A DNA stretch of 64,000 nucleotides from Membranipora membranacea (Eukaryota > Bryozoa > Gymnolaemata > Cheilostomatida > Membraniporidae): positions 33,356,001-33,420,000 of the forward strand of contig OU612068.1 of assembly GCA_914767715.1 (NCBI GenBank), in the 5' to 3' direction. A model generated the notes under the pieces. It was not told the DNA's origin and searched no databases. It worked only from the letters and a program-made list of their open reading frames with translations. Below are positions 24,426 to 37,300 of the stretch, piece after piece (the first letter of the stretch is position 1; each line of letters begins with the position of its first letter). A program made the translations under genes and the position numbers.

Positions 24426-27400
24426 ATGGAGCTCGGGGACTCGTTCTTACCTCCCTTAGAGCGGATGGATGAGAGACAACTCTCACAGCTCTACAATGCC
24501 ATGTTCATGACGGCAGTAGCTGAGGAGCACATTCAAGCATCTCTACAGGGTGTCTGCGGAAAAGGATCAATATCAGCTAGTCGTCAAGACATTTTACCTG
24601 TTCTCCAGGCGGTACATGACAGGAAAGGTAAACTTCTGTTACTAGAACATACCTTATTTATGCTTTACAAAAATGATATAATTTTGAATGTAACATTATA
24701 AATCATTTTTATTCTCATATCTAATAATGATCTAATAATGGCCTAATGAATTCACGCTATTCCCTTAATTTAATATAAGGAAAACACCACTGAAGCATGT
24801 GTTACTGGGAAGACTGATTGACAGTCAGCAATTCGCATATTTCTATAAATAAAATTGGTATCCAATGAACTTTTTTTTCATTTTCCCGTTTGGTTTACGG
24901 CTTCAGAGTTGGTTGATAACGATGAGTTATTTTGTGAGATTGTTTTCGTTTTAGTATTGGAGGAGAATGCTTACTGGGATTTCAGAGCACTGGTCATCAA
25001 TGATGACCAAACACTGTCTCCAAAAGATTCCCTGCTGTTCCTGAGAGTTATACATGGTGACAATTTCTCTTCACAGATATGGGAGAAATTTCAGGTGAGT
25101 TGGTTACAAACCAACTGATACCAAAGCTCTTGGATATCACAATAGGTGAACCTTTCAAGTTAGTGACCTTTATTCGGCTTTGATTTCGTTCGCTTAAGGT
25201 TCAAGTGCATATGTAATCTCAATGTCAGATATTGTTTTGCATGTTTTGGGATGTAAGGTGGTGACTCCTTAGTGTGAATTTACTTGGAAAACTGCTGTTG
25301 TGTTTGTCTTCTAAGGCAGACTTGACGCTAGAAGCAGCTATATAAACATTCTACACACTGTCTGTTTACCATGCTAATTAAGATTTCTAGAAATCTGTCA
25401 CTGGAAGGAAAGGGATCCGGTCTTTAACACATATTTGCGGCACATTGTACTGTTAGAATTGGCAGTCGACTATATTGTGATTGAGACAAACATTTATGCA
25501 CATTGTAATTCTCTTTTCCCAGAAGGTCTGTGTTTTGTTTTATTTTCTAATTTTTGACTTCGTATATTCATCAACAATGAACTAAGAGTAAATGCAAGAC
25601 TTTTACAACTTTGTGACTAGGAGACTCTTGCAAATCTCCTCGCTGAATGGTCCTGAGATATTGTATAATCGAGTCCATGCTCTCTCATGTTATAGAAATC
25701 TCGTAATGACAGCACTAGCAATGTCTCATGGCACCAGATAAGGCCGTGGATATTCAGTGTGTCGGTAGAACCTGACACAGACAGAGATGGGTACAGACAG
25801 CTGGAAAATAAAATAACTACAGACCTGGAGCAGAGAAACAAACAGCGAGTCGAGCAATACACAGAGAGAAATGTGAGATCTGGTATAAATATTGGATAGA
25901 CTTAGGGCCTCAGGTGTAAGCTTTTTCGTGTAGGCCATTTGAACACAGAAAACTGGACTTCATGTTTCAATTTCCAAATCGGATGGTTATGAAAGGACCC
26001 CTTTAAGAGAATTTCCATTTTGAAATTGAAACATTTTTTAGGTTTGCTGTTTAGATCTGGTCTGTCTTGTCAAATATCCGATAAGTTGTTCATCAACCTG
26101 CAAAGAGTTCTGTGGTTAACTATCGCGATCCACAGATCCACAGATCCACAGATTGATGTCATGTGACCTCCAGGGAGCCATCAAACAAGTAAATAAACAA
26201 AATCTTCCAGAGAATTTTTATATGTCAGGAAGTTATGAGCATCCATCATTGAAACTTTAAAAAAAATGTCATTAGGGACATTGATAGATATCATGTGAAA
26301 ATGAGAAGGTGATTGACCCATGAGCCCGGAAGTTATGAGTGAAACACCATGGCGAGAAGTATCATAGGTTTTACCGTAATAAGTTGGATTGTTAAAACGC
26401 TTGCAAAGTAAGAAGATATATGGCGCACTAAAAGCATGTCTAGATAGCATTGTCATTGCCTCTATCAGCTATCGGGGATACCCTGGCTTGACATTTCCAC
26501 AATAATGCATAATGCACTACTTACTAAGGCGGAAATGCACTCAGTATCAGATATTACATTAACTTTGTTTAGCTTATCGGAATCATCGCTTGTGTTATTG
26601 TCCATGCATGCGCAATTAGTGTTTTGGATTTCCATGAGCATGGTGTGTCATTAATTGCCACATGCGGTTTTGTCTAGACTACAGATAATTTAACCTAATC
26701 ATGGGAATATTGCCTGGCAATGCAGGCATTTTCTGCAATTATCAGACATACATACCTGTTGTTCATACTCCGTACTTAGTTTGCTGATGTCACTGCTGTC
26801 GTATTTGTCGACTTTTGTCCTCTTGCTTGTCGTTGTTGTTTGATTGATACAAAAGTGAAATTAAAACAGTCTGTTATTACCACACGTAGCCTATGTATCT
26901 CATAGCCTCATGATTCCAGGCATGTCTATGTGGTGCAACGATCATACTGACAAAGTCGATCTTCTATATCATTTATCTGCGTCAGTAGGTCAATATTGTA
27001 ACATTCAAAACATAACCTACTATGAGTAATAAGCTCAAAAGTGTGATTGTTCAACAACATTTTTATGTCATCAACTTGTAATACCGATTAAAGGCCATAA
27101 AAATGGAGCTTCGTATGTTGTGTGTTGTGTGCTTTGTGCACTTTAATTAACTTTTTTAAACATGGTAACATTCAGTGACCATAATATTTATTTAAATCCA
27201 ATGTCTTCAATTTTTAGAAAACTAAGAAATCAAGAGAGCTTAGTGAGCATTCACGCAGAGTGAAGAAAAGAGCTGAGCACAAACTACATGTGTAAGTACA
27301 TATTCACACAAACTACATGTGTAAGTACATATTCACACAAACTACATGTGTAAGTACATATTCACACAAACTACATGTGTAAGTACATATTCACACAAAC

Positions 27401-28334
27401 TACATGTGTAAGTACATATTCACACAAACTACATGTGTAAGTACATATTCACACAAACATTTTCTTTATTATGCATACGCATATTTTTTAATTGCATGTT
27501 GATGCGTGGAAATTGTGAATATTGTATATCAATGGATTTGAAACTTTTGGCGATTTCCTTCCTTTATGAGAAACAAATGGAGTGTTGCTCAAACTCATTA
27601 GAAATGGTTATTTTTGAAAACGATGATTATTAATATTTCAGTTGGGACTCGATGGGTATTACCCCATTCTTATCCGACGACCTCGATGATAAATATCTCG
27701 ACCCTCATAGTACAACAAAGTGGGCTAAGAAGGTGACAGCTACAGAAATACTCAGTCTTATCGAGCAAAAGTATGATCTGCTGAAAGGGAAGCTGCTTCA
27801 GCTTATGGTCAGACAGTTCTCAGGGGAGACGACTTGGGAGATACTTCCTGAGAGCGAGAGAGATGAGCTGTTAGATGAGGTCAGCAGAGTGTGACAGCGC
27901 AGTGTGAAGGAGTATCACAGTTAATATGATTTCTTTCAAGAGTAGTTCAGGCCAGCCAGATAATCTTATTAGACACGGCCAAGGCGTATAAGTGTTTCCT
28001 CTTATTATCAATTGATCTTAAAATAGATCTGTAGAAGGGCGATGTCCCTCTCAGACTAACAATCTCTGTTATGTCGAAATTGGTTATGTTCAAATAGACA
28101 CAGATCTCTTCAAGGTATGATGTAAAGGGCCGGCCCACACCCTAAACTCGATCTCACAGCCTAATTTTTGTTCTGCGTCGGAATTTGGTAACAATTCGAT
28201 CATATAATCAGTGTACTATTGTCAGGTTTTGTCAGATGAGAGAAGGCTGAATAGTGGAGGGTTGTTACGAGGCCAGGTGAATGAGTTACCTGGAGCTAAT
28301 ATCGCAACTACGAGTAACTTCTCTTCTGTGACAG
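24426..28334 (+). CDS. Giant coiled-coil gene, exons 1-5 (N-terminus, residues 1-254)
   Basis: Exons 24426-24627, 24955-25094, 27218-27291, 27642-27879 and 28226-28334. The N-terminus MELGDSFLPPLERMDERQLS leads into two degenerate EF-hand-like helix-loop-helix units. Their loops are GKGSISASRQDIL (about residues 44-56) and INDDQTLSPKDSLL (about 80-93). They lack the full acidic set, so calcium binding is doubtful. A basic stretch KTKKSRELSEHSRRVKKRAEHK follows in exon 3, then the first weak copy of the module (IEQKYDLLKGKLLQLMVRQF). Exon 4 most likely ends before GTCAGC, a weaker donor. The donors of exons 3 and 5 lie inside tandem repeats described separately. Confidence 0.85.
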
Positions 28335-31300
28335 GTAAGTACAAGCTGTCTATGTATAACAGGTAAGTACAAGCTGTCTATGTATAACAGGTAAGTACAA
28401 GCTGTCTATGTATAGTGCATCAGGATAACTATAAATAATCACACTACACACTTCTGTGATTTAGATTGTTGAACCGTTGAGACAAAACACAAGGATATAA
28501 AACGAAAAATAAATAAATAGTGACTTATAAAATCTTTCAGGGATATGAATTATTTGACAACGGGTGCGAATTTTTGAATTCATGGTTTTGAATATTAGCC
28601 AATTTTGTTTGTGCAATTCGAGAATATCTCCAGCACCTATTGACTAGCGGGATTGTCATTCAGCAATTATTTGATAAAAAAATTCAAAATTCAAAGTCAG
28701 ATTTCTTCCTGTAGGGTATGTGCAAGGTGAAGGTAGATTGGCATTGAAAATTAACAATAACAGAATATCACTCGGCAGATCAGCTTCTCTCTCTTTTGAA
28801 TATTTTCAAGAAGCACTTTCATGTTGGTTTTAAGGCAAATTTACAGAAAGAAAATAACAGCAACAAGTTAAGGCCATTGTTCTAAACTGTCTCTAGCTCA
28901 TTGTTTGCTCATATTATGTTTTCACACAAGTTGCCTCATAGCCTTCCTTATAAGTTCCTGAGAGTATTAGCATGTGTATGCTGAGGGTAGCATAAGGATT
29001 TTTGTTCCTTATTTTGAATATAATGGAAGAGATAGAGATTGTCATGATGAGCATCGAATTTGGTAAATTTTGCCTAGGCTCATTATCATAACAGAACAAT
29101 GTGGAAATATAAATAATGCTACTTGTAAAAAAGATGTAATTCCTTTGAACAATTGTTTGATATACCACCGAAATGTACAAACATTGATCATTAAGAATTG
29201 ATAGTCACAGTTGTAGAATAGGCTTCACCATAAATTCTTCTCATTAATCTTCTTATTTTGTATCACAACTACTTTGATTGAGGATGTAGTGGCGCCAAGC
29301 TGGGCTCAGGGTGGTAATGACTTACTTCTTTCAACTTTTGTTTATATATGATTTACACAAATTTAAACTTATTAACATGAATTAATTTGTGGTTTTAATT
29401 AGAAAAAAGTACATGTTCCATTTTTCCCAGCAGCCAGAAAATCGAGATATTGCCAAACTGGTGTTTTATATAATTTATCCTGACAGATATGCATAACTTT
29501 TCTCTGTACAATCAAAGTTTCATCTTTGATGTATAATTCATTGAAACTTCTGCGCGAGAATTCAGAGCTCTCTGGTGTGATTGCTATATTTATAGTTCAT
29601 TGAATGAGAATTGCGCCGCTGTCAATGTGTTACTACTATTTAAAAGATCTATTTCAGAGCCTGTTAGGCGAAATACATGGCCTCAAATTTGGGAACATGC
29701 GTACATGTATATATGTATAAATGTATTCTGCTGATAGAAATTACCAATAAAATATGCTCACCCTATATACTAAGCGGTGTGATCCACAATTAAATATCAG
29801 ATATGTTTTGCGTCATGAGCCATGGGTATTGCTGATTACTTGACCTTGGTGAAGGTAGATTGATAATAGAGTCCCATAAATTATAGAGTTTAGAATTTGG
29901 ATCAGAACCAGAACCAATCAGATATGCTGAACTACCAAACTGTCAGCTATGGCTCCTGTTGGAAAATTTATTATGTGTGTTACGCCCTTGTTTACAATTT
30001 GATGATGGCTGCTGTAATTTGTCCCCCAAGAAAGTAATGAGTTTTTGAATATTTTCTTCCTTTGTTTCTGAATTTCAAGGAATATAAAAATGGTTGTCGC
30101 TAAGGTGTAGGAGGCGTCTGTTACCATCATTAGCAGGTAATTAAAATAGGTAAATCTCATGGCCGATAAGCTTGTACATTTGGCTCTTACCCAGCCATTT
30201 GTCAGCATGAGCAGGATGGCTATATGCCAGACTGCAGCTTGTTCACATCCTGGTGGCACAAGGGACAGTGTGAGCAGCTTGAGTGGGGAATGTATAGGTG
30301 TGACTTGAATGTCTCACATACTGACGTAGGTTTTGTTATTCTATGAGCTCTGAGAGCGTGATCAAACTAACAGTATGAGCTCCAGTTCATCCAAAACATC
30401 GGTAAATATTATTGTATTTCTGGCACGGAGAATCTATCTGCGGTTAACTGACTCACGACTTGGGCGCCTCTAGGGCGGAAAACCTCCTCGACAACCTAGA
30501 AAAACAGATCAAAATTGCCGTGTTTTCACATTTTAATACCGATAAAAATCGCTGAAAAATGAATAAAATGTGTGATTTGCCCAAAATCAAAGTGGATGAA
30601 TAAATATGCTACATAATGATTTCGGTAATGTTGTTGGCAGCGACTTGTACAAAAATATAAAAATCTAACACGGATTCGGTGCCCAGGTGGTGATTGTTAA
30701 AACGTAAACAAAGTATTACCACAGGACACCCTGCACTAATAATACAAATACATTTTTTCATCGTTTCAGGTCTTATTGTTGTGGTCTATATTCGCCCTCA
30801 ATCGTGTAACACCTACCAAAAAACACAAAAATGATGATTTTAGACCCGCTGATGTAATGGGCTAAATATAGTTTCAGAAACAATGAATTGTGTTCCCTGC
30901 TGAGATTTCCCAATTAATTTGTACATATTGGCTGCCAGCGCATTCTGGAACATCTGATGACCCGATAGTAAAAGATTTGTCACTATTGTTTTACAGCGGA
31001 TGTTTTTTTGCATTAATGGATTTAATAACCATTATTTTTGATACAGCTCCTTTGATCTGAATCACTGCCATCAATCATGCTTAGTGAGATTAATTCCTAT
31101 ATCACTTTCACAACAGTTTCCTCTTCCCATTTTGAGACTCTTTATTTTGATCACTTGCCAAATGTAAGCCAAATTCCAAGAGACCTCTCAACTGGCTGCT
31201 TACATTTACATAAAAATTATCAATGAATAGGTCAATACAACAAAAAATTTGCATAATATTCAGCAATGTTTTTTCAGGCTTGGTTTACTAAGAAATGTTG

Positions 31301-34300
31301 GTGGTACAGTTGAATTGGTTTTAAGGTGCAAAATTTCACCAAAGCCATTATTACAAGGAAAGTATTGGTGTGTGAGATATGACCTTTGTATGTAATAGAT
31401 CGAGTTTGGAACGGATGTATACAATCCCGCTCTGAGGAATGGCCTGACCAAGTTTCAAATTGATTTTAAGATTCTCAAGGGCATTGCAACTTTTGCACAG
31501 AGCTATGTCCTAGTTTTGTGCATTTTGTGATTTGATTATTGATATTATCATCATAACAAAAGCATTACAGTAGTAAAAATGATACATTATAAACATTTAG
31601 TCTAAGTTGAGTTTTATAGTCTCTTTGTATTCTATTTATATATAGTCGCCTTGTATACTTATTTATTAATAGTTGATTTGTATTTTATCGTATTCCGCCT
31701 AATGGTTCTCAACTTTGTAATACACATTTATTTCATAGTCTGCAAAACATGCTTGCAGATTCTTATATATTATTATTATTCCCGGTTGATATTTTGTAGC
31801 ACTGATGGATAAGATAGAGAATAGTAGGAATGTACTGCAGGATGCTGTCATGAGACCTAAAGTTACAGAGTACTGGTCAGCACTGTCAGGTAAATAAATA
31901 CTCTAAATAGTTTGTAAGAAGACAGGGACAAATTCTACTGGCTGTCATTTTTATCACTCATATTTTGCTGATGATAAGAAAACTGGCCAAAAAAATGATG
32001 TGTGTTCAAGAACAGTCAGGAGCAAGGGTGAGACAACTTCCCAGTATTCCTAGTATCCCTCAGCTCTTTATGAAAGAGTTTCAGGCATAAACAAACTTCT
32101 ACATCTGGAGGGAATGGGAATCTATCAAAAATTAGGAGAACAGTCTTTGACAAAACAGATTTCGGTTGAAATGTGGCATTACCATGTTTATACTTATCAA
32201 AAGGGGACAAAGAGATTCTTGAACGACTACAGAAGTTATGTCTCAGGGTTATTTTGCCATGGTTAGAACATTTTGATGAGCGTCTTGTAGCATTAAATTT
32301 AACAGAACTAAGTGTTTATCTGGACATATGCTGCCTAAAGTATGTCAATAATGTGAGAAAGAACACCAGCCATCCACATCACCATCATATACATCACCTA
32401 GCAACAAATGACAGGCAGAAAAAGCCTTTTTTATAAATACTCATAAATACTTCAATGCCTTCTTATTGCTTCTTTTGTTTTTTGTTTTCACATGGTCTTA
32501 TTTGCTTCATGCATTGATCGGTGGTTAATAAAAGTTCATAATATTGCAATAAATTTGGCAAAATTTGAAGGAAAGCAAATGAATTGAGGTGAACAAGTCA
32601 GAAATTTTTACATTTACTTGTCCAGAGAGTAAGTTTATACTATTTTGGAATGAGGATGCTCAATAATGTGTAAGTTGTACGGAATGCACTTCTAGAATGA
32701 GCCAAAAACTATGATTCCTGATGCCTAAACCATCCACTATTATACAGAAATAGTACATCCTAATAACAACACCATTCATAAAACCAGGATGCTGCTAGTA
32801 AACCTGCCACGCTGCCAAGCGGATTTATAATTTCGTTGTGTTTACAACTGCTATGCGGTCAGCGGGGACTGATCTTGTTTTTGGCAGCACAGCGTCTCTT
32901 GTCCTTCAGGTGGTAGCTGAGCTGAGCTGTATACGTGAAGGAATGCTCAAGTGTAATTACCATGTTATTACTCTCGTTCATTAGTCATAATAAACAGTTG
33001 GGTTGTGAATAAAGTGGTTTGTGGGGAGCTGCCGCTACCGCAGACTATTTCGTTTTCCAGACGTCAGATGTAAGGAGGTTTTCTAAAGAAACTATTACAT
33101 AATTCAAGGTTCAAACATTTTCAAAGTTTTAAGAGCTGAGGCTACAAAATGGACAGCACAGTAAACTAGATTGCTGGCACACTTGGCGATCCGCATTATT
33201 ACAGTTATTAGAGGATAAATGTTTGCAGGTTGTACAAAAACACTTTTTTGTAGCATTAAGCTATTGTAAATAATTATGCAACTGTATTGGTAACACTGAT
33301 ACACAGAGTCGTAGACCATTACAAGGTCTCCTATTAGGCCAAGACAAGCAACCGATGACATCAATATGGCTAATCGATCAAATAAAAAACTCACCCCTGC
33401 CAATCATCACTAAAGCTGCCAATAAAAACAGGTTTCAATGTTTGGACACGCCATTTTCTGTTTTTTTTGGTACATTTTGTTGAGTTTCTGTTCCTGCTCA
33501 TTGCTGTAGGTGAGGTTGTTCACTCGTCGTAATATGTCGAGCTCTAATATGTCGGCTCTATTCCAGAAATTGTCCTAACCATATGCCAATTGGGAGGAGT
33601 GGATGTCTCGCCTAACTGTTTGATGATAACTGTTACATAACATTTTAATTAGCTAATATTCCGGCTTTTTATCAGCAAATGACGTGGCTCAGATTTATTA
33701 GGGTTGGCCTTAAAAGATGTAAAAAATCTGAATGCCTGGCTGTCTCCATATCTTTCATCCATTTGACAGATTATAGTTAAGCCTGGGAATCAAACTGGGT
33801 ATCCAATAGTTATGAAGGAATTTGAGTTGGTTCCGTCTTGCAATGAAATTTGTTTCCTTGAGGCGCATCACTTAGTGAGGGCCAATGGTCGAAGGATTTC
33901 ATCATTTAAGATCCTGCTATTTTCACCAACATAGAAAATTGATCAATACAGACACCTGTGTCTGTGACATACTCGCAGGAGATTAACACCCAATTTTATC
34001 ACATTTTTGTGACATTGGATGCATATTTTTCCAGCTCCAATGGTAATACATGGTCACAGGGCTTAACGTATGGTTACAAAATAGATTATAAAAAATAAAG
34101 CATACCTACATTCCTTTGTGCCATTAAAACATCACAGCACAAAACAAGGAAAGTGATTAGCGACTATAATAGCCAACAATGTACTATAACCAGCTGGTAC
34201 AACACCATAACAACAATTACTACATTTGGAAAATTTCCAACAAATAATCATAGTGGTGTTCTTGAAGTTCTCTGAACTGATGGAATTAGGATTGATATGA

Positions 34301-37300
34301 GGATAATATATTATATTGATGGCTGTTTATTGGGATTGCAAAATCAATTTTTCAACAATTGTTAGAGTTGTCCCCACAATTCATATTCTGCTCGGATATT
34401 GCATTTATATATTATTTATTGATGATATTATGAAATGATTTATTTTCAGCCACTAGAGATACCTATGGGAAGCATATAGTAGATCTAGAAGACCGGCTCC
34501 ATCAGGAAATACAGCTGTATAAAACAATGTCTGCCACCGGTGGCAGCGGAAAAACCAAAGGTAAGTCTTAACATCAACCTATGCATGATTCTTATAACTG
34601 TTAAATAAATTATACCATTACTGGTGCTGCCTTGGGATGGTCAATTTCCTTAAACTATGTACATGTTACCTGAGATGTTCATGCGGTCGAGAACTATAAA
34701 AGAAGTACACGATGCTCAGAATTACTGTCTGCATGGCGTTGATCTTGTAGGAGGAAAGACGAGTAATAAGAATGAGAACGAGGTTTACTATTGTCAGCTT
34801 CACAGGCAGATACTGATGTTAGAGTCAACACCAGAGTTATCTGAGTCAGCCTTGTCGGTTGGGCTGGCCGAGAGAAGCAGTACAGAATCATTGTGAGTAT
34901 GAATCAACATGTCTTAGGACCGGAACCACCTGTCTTACAAATCCACTTATGCATTCCTCCTTGCGATATGAGGAGGTCTATGACCGAAGGTTTCCTCCCC
35001 GGAGAGTCCGTTGGACAGAATGTTGATTTGCCACTTATTTCTAGTATTATTAGATCTGAAATTCTATATCATGTTTATCAGTAACAGAGTCTCCCTGTAT
35101 GACTTGCGAAACAACCACCTGCGTTTCCCCTTCATTCGGTCCTTCGAGCTGTCATTGAACAATGTCAGACTTGTTTTTATTTTATCTCGGCGAAAGTCAC
35201 AGAACATGAGACACCTGAATGGACTATAGCTGTGACTATATCAAAACTGGGCGATGTTTCGGAGCTATGGTCCCAGCCTCGGCCACTGTCCCTAAATATT
35301 TTACTCGCGGGCCACACGCTAAATACCTTTTCCTGAAGTAGCCGGTGCAGTCGTTTTAAGTTCTCCGTAAACAAGGGTGTTGTCGCGTCGTAAAGTAAAA
35401 TTTTACAATGTTGATGCATCTAACCTAAAACTTAATTCTTAGCTAATAAAGGAAACGGTCAAGTTACCTGTGTAAACTGCCAACAAATTTACAGACGCAT
35501 GTGAATCATTCTTCTCAGCAAAATGGAATCTCAAACCCAAATGTAATGAGACAAATGATCAAACTTTATAAGGAAAGATAAGTGGCTGGTTTAGTCTGGA
35601 TATTACATGTGCATAGCAGTCACGCTGATATCAGCCTCACTGCTTTTTATGTTTATCTATGCAACTGGTCAGTGATGTTACTCAAATTTCTCTTATAAGC
35701 CAGTATTTGCAGCTAAAAATATAACATAATGATAATTAGTATATCAACAAATCAATTTTATTGATATGCGATCAGCAGGTCAGTCTTCGATAGTTCATCA
35801 TTGTGGGCGGCAAATTTTTGCCGACTCTGTTAGGAGCCGACTGCCTAGCACATGTTAAACATCATGTATTATCATGCAGAAGATATTATAAATGCTAGAA
35901 AACAGAAGAAAGGTCAATAAAATCAGCTGATGTGAGTTGTACTTTCAAACGCTGTGTAACAACTCAAGTGTGTTTAGTCTGACAGGTTGTTTGGCTTAGA
36001 TTTTTTAAGTATTGTACAGGATGAATGACCTTAGAATAGACAAAGCTATCTATGAGGTGTAAAGTGCACTGTCTGAGCAGTGTCTGCGAAGTGGTGAATC
36101 AATGATTGTTTGTGTGTAGGAACTGGTACAGCAACTTATTTAGACTACATAGGAACGCTTACAAATAATTGTTGAATTAGTGGATTATGACAGATTTCTA
36201 AATTACACACAGTAAACAAAAGTATTGGTTTCAAGTTTTTTTTCTAAGAAAATAAGTGCTAAGTGAATGTGTTATATTAATCATGTAAAAAATATTCAAG
36301 TTATTGTGAATTGCTTTATTAGTTTTAGTGAATTCCACATCTGACCACAAAGCACACAAGAACTCCAAGTTATCCACTTTCATCAACATAATTTCATGCT
36401 GTGCAAGTGCAAAAAAAATGATATGATATACTCCGATGTCATGCAACCATAACTATGACATGTTTACTGAACAGTAAAAAGGATGATAATTCTCCCCTGT
36501 TGAAAAGTGTTGTAGTAATTAATTATGATATGGCATGTTGATTGAGTCCTATGATCAATAAATACCTCCCTAACACAAGTCGAGAATCTTTGTCTTCTCC
36601 CACCCCCAATTCTTTTGGTAATTCAATCTAGAACTGAACTTGAATATGCCAAATTCTGTTTGAATTTTTATATGTCGCATTTCTGAAACAATTAACAATT
36701 TTATAGTTTTCAAATTCCTTATGATCATCAATAGTGATAATAATTGAATGTCTAATAAACATCATCACTGTTTGTTATTTGTAGTTATGATGTTGATAAA
36801 GCCCGACATGAATACTTAGCATATCAGCAGTTGTCTTCCCATATCAAACACGCTCAACACAGACAAAGTGTCGCCTCCTCATCAGCGATGACAGCCTCAG
36901 ACCTGAACGCCATGGACAGAAATGATATACTTATCATGGTAGTCAAACAGATTACCGAAAAGCTATCGGCAGAGAGACAGGTAAGGAGCTAATAATATAT
37001 TAATGAGATCTTCAGTTCATATAAATGCCTGATATGGAGGTATAGGTTTTCTTTTTGTTGCTTTATTAATTAATTATTCCTAACTTGACATTGGTGGGGA
37101 GTTTTTACCAGGTCGTGTTAGCTCTCGCTCTCTCATTAACTTCTTCTATACACACCCACATGCTATCCTTGCCCTGAAGTTAACACAGGGAAGGTCATTC
37201 CCACGCTACTATGTAGTTTTACAGGATGTGGGAAAGTAAAAAAGGGAAAGTTGGAGAGATAAATGATAATGATTGATAGGTAATAGAGTGACGGTTATGA

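Noticed and set aside
27278-27458. CRISPR-like array of short direct repeats
   Set aside because: The repeats are contiguous without unique spacers, lie at an exon border and the DNA is eukaryotic.
29918-30259. 113-codon minus-strand frame
   Set aside because: It lies in a long intron with no splice continuity, codon character or domain that I can identify.
34520-34560. Walker A (P-loop) motif ATGGSGKT in exon 7
   Set aside because: It fits the loose pattern only. Surroundings are coiled coil with no strand-loop-helix fold or Walker B, so it is chance.
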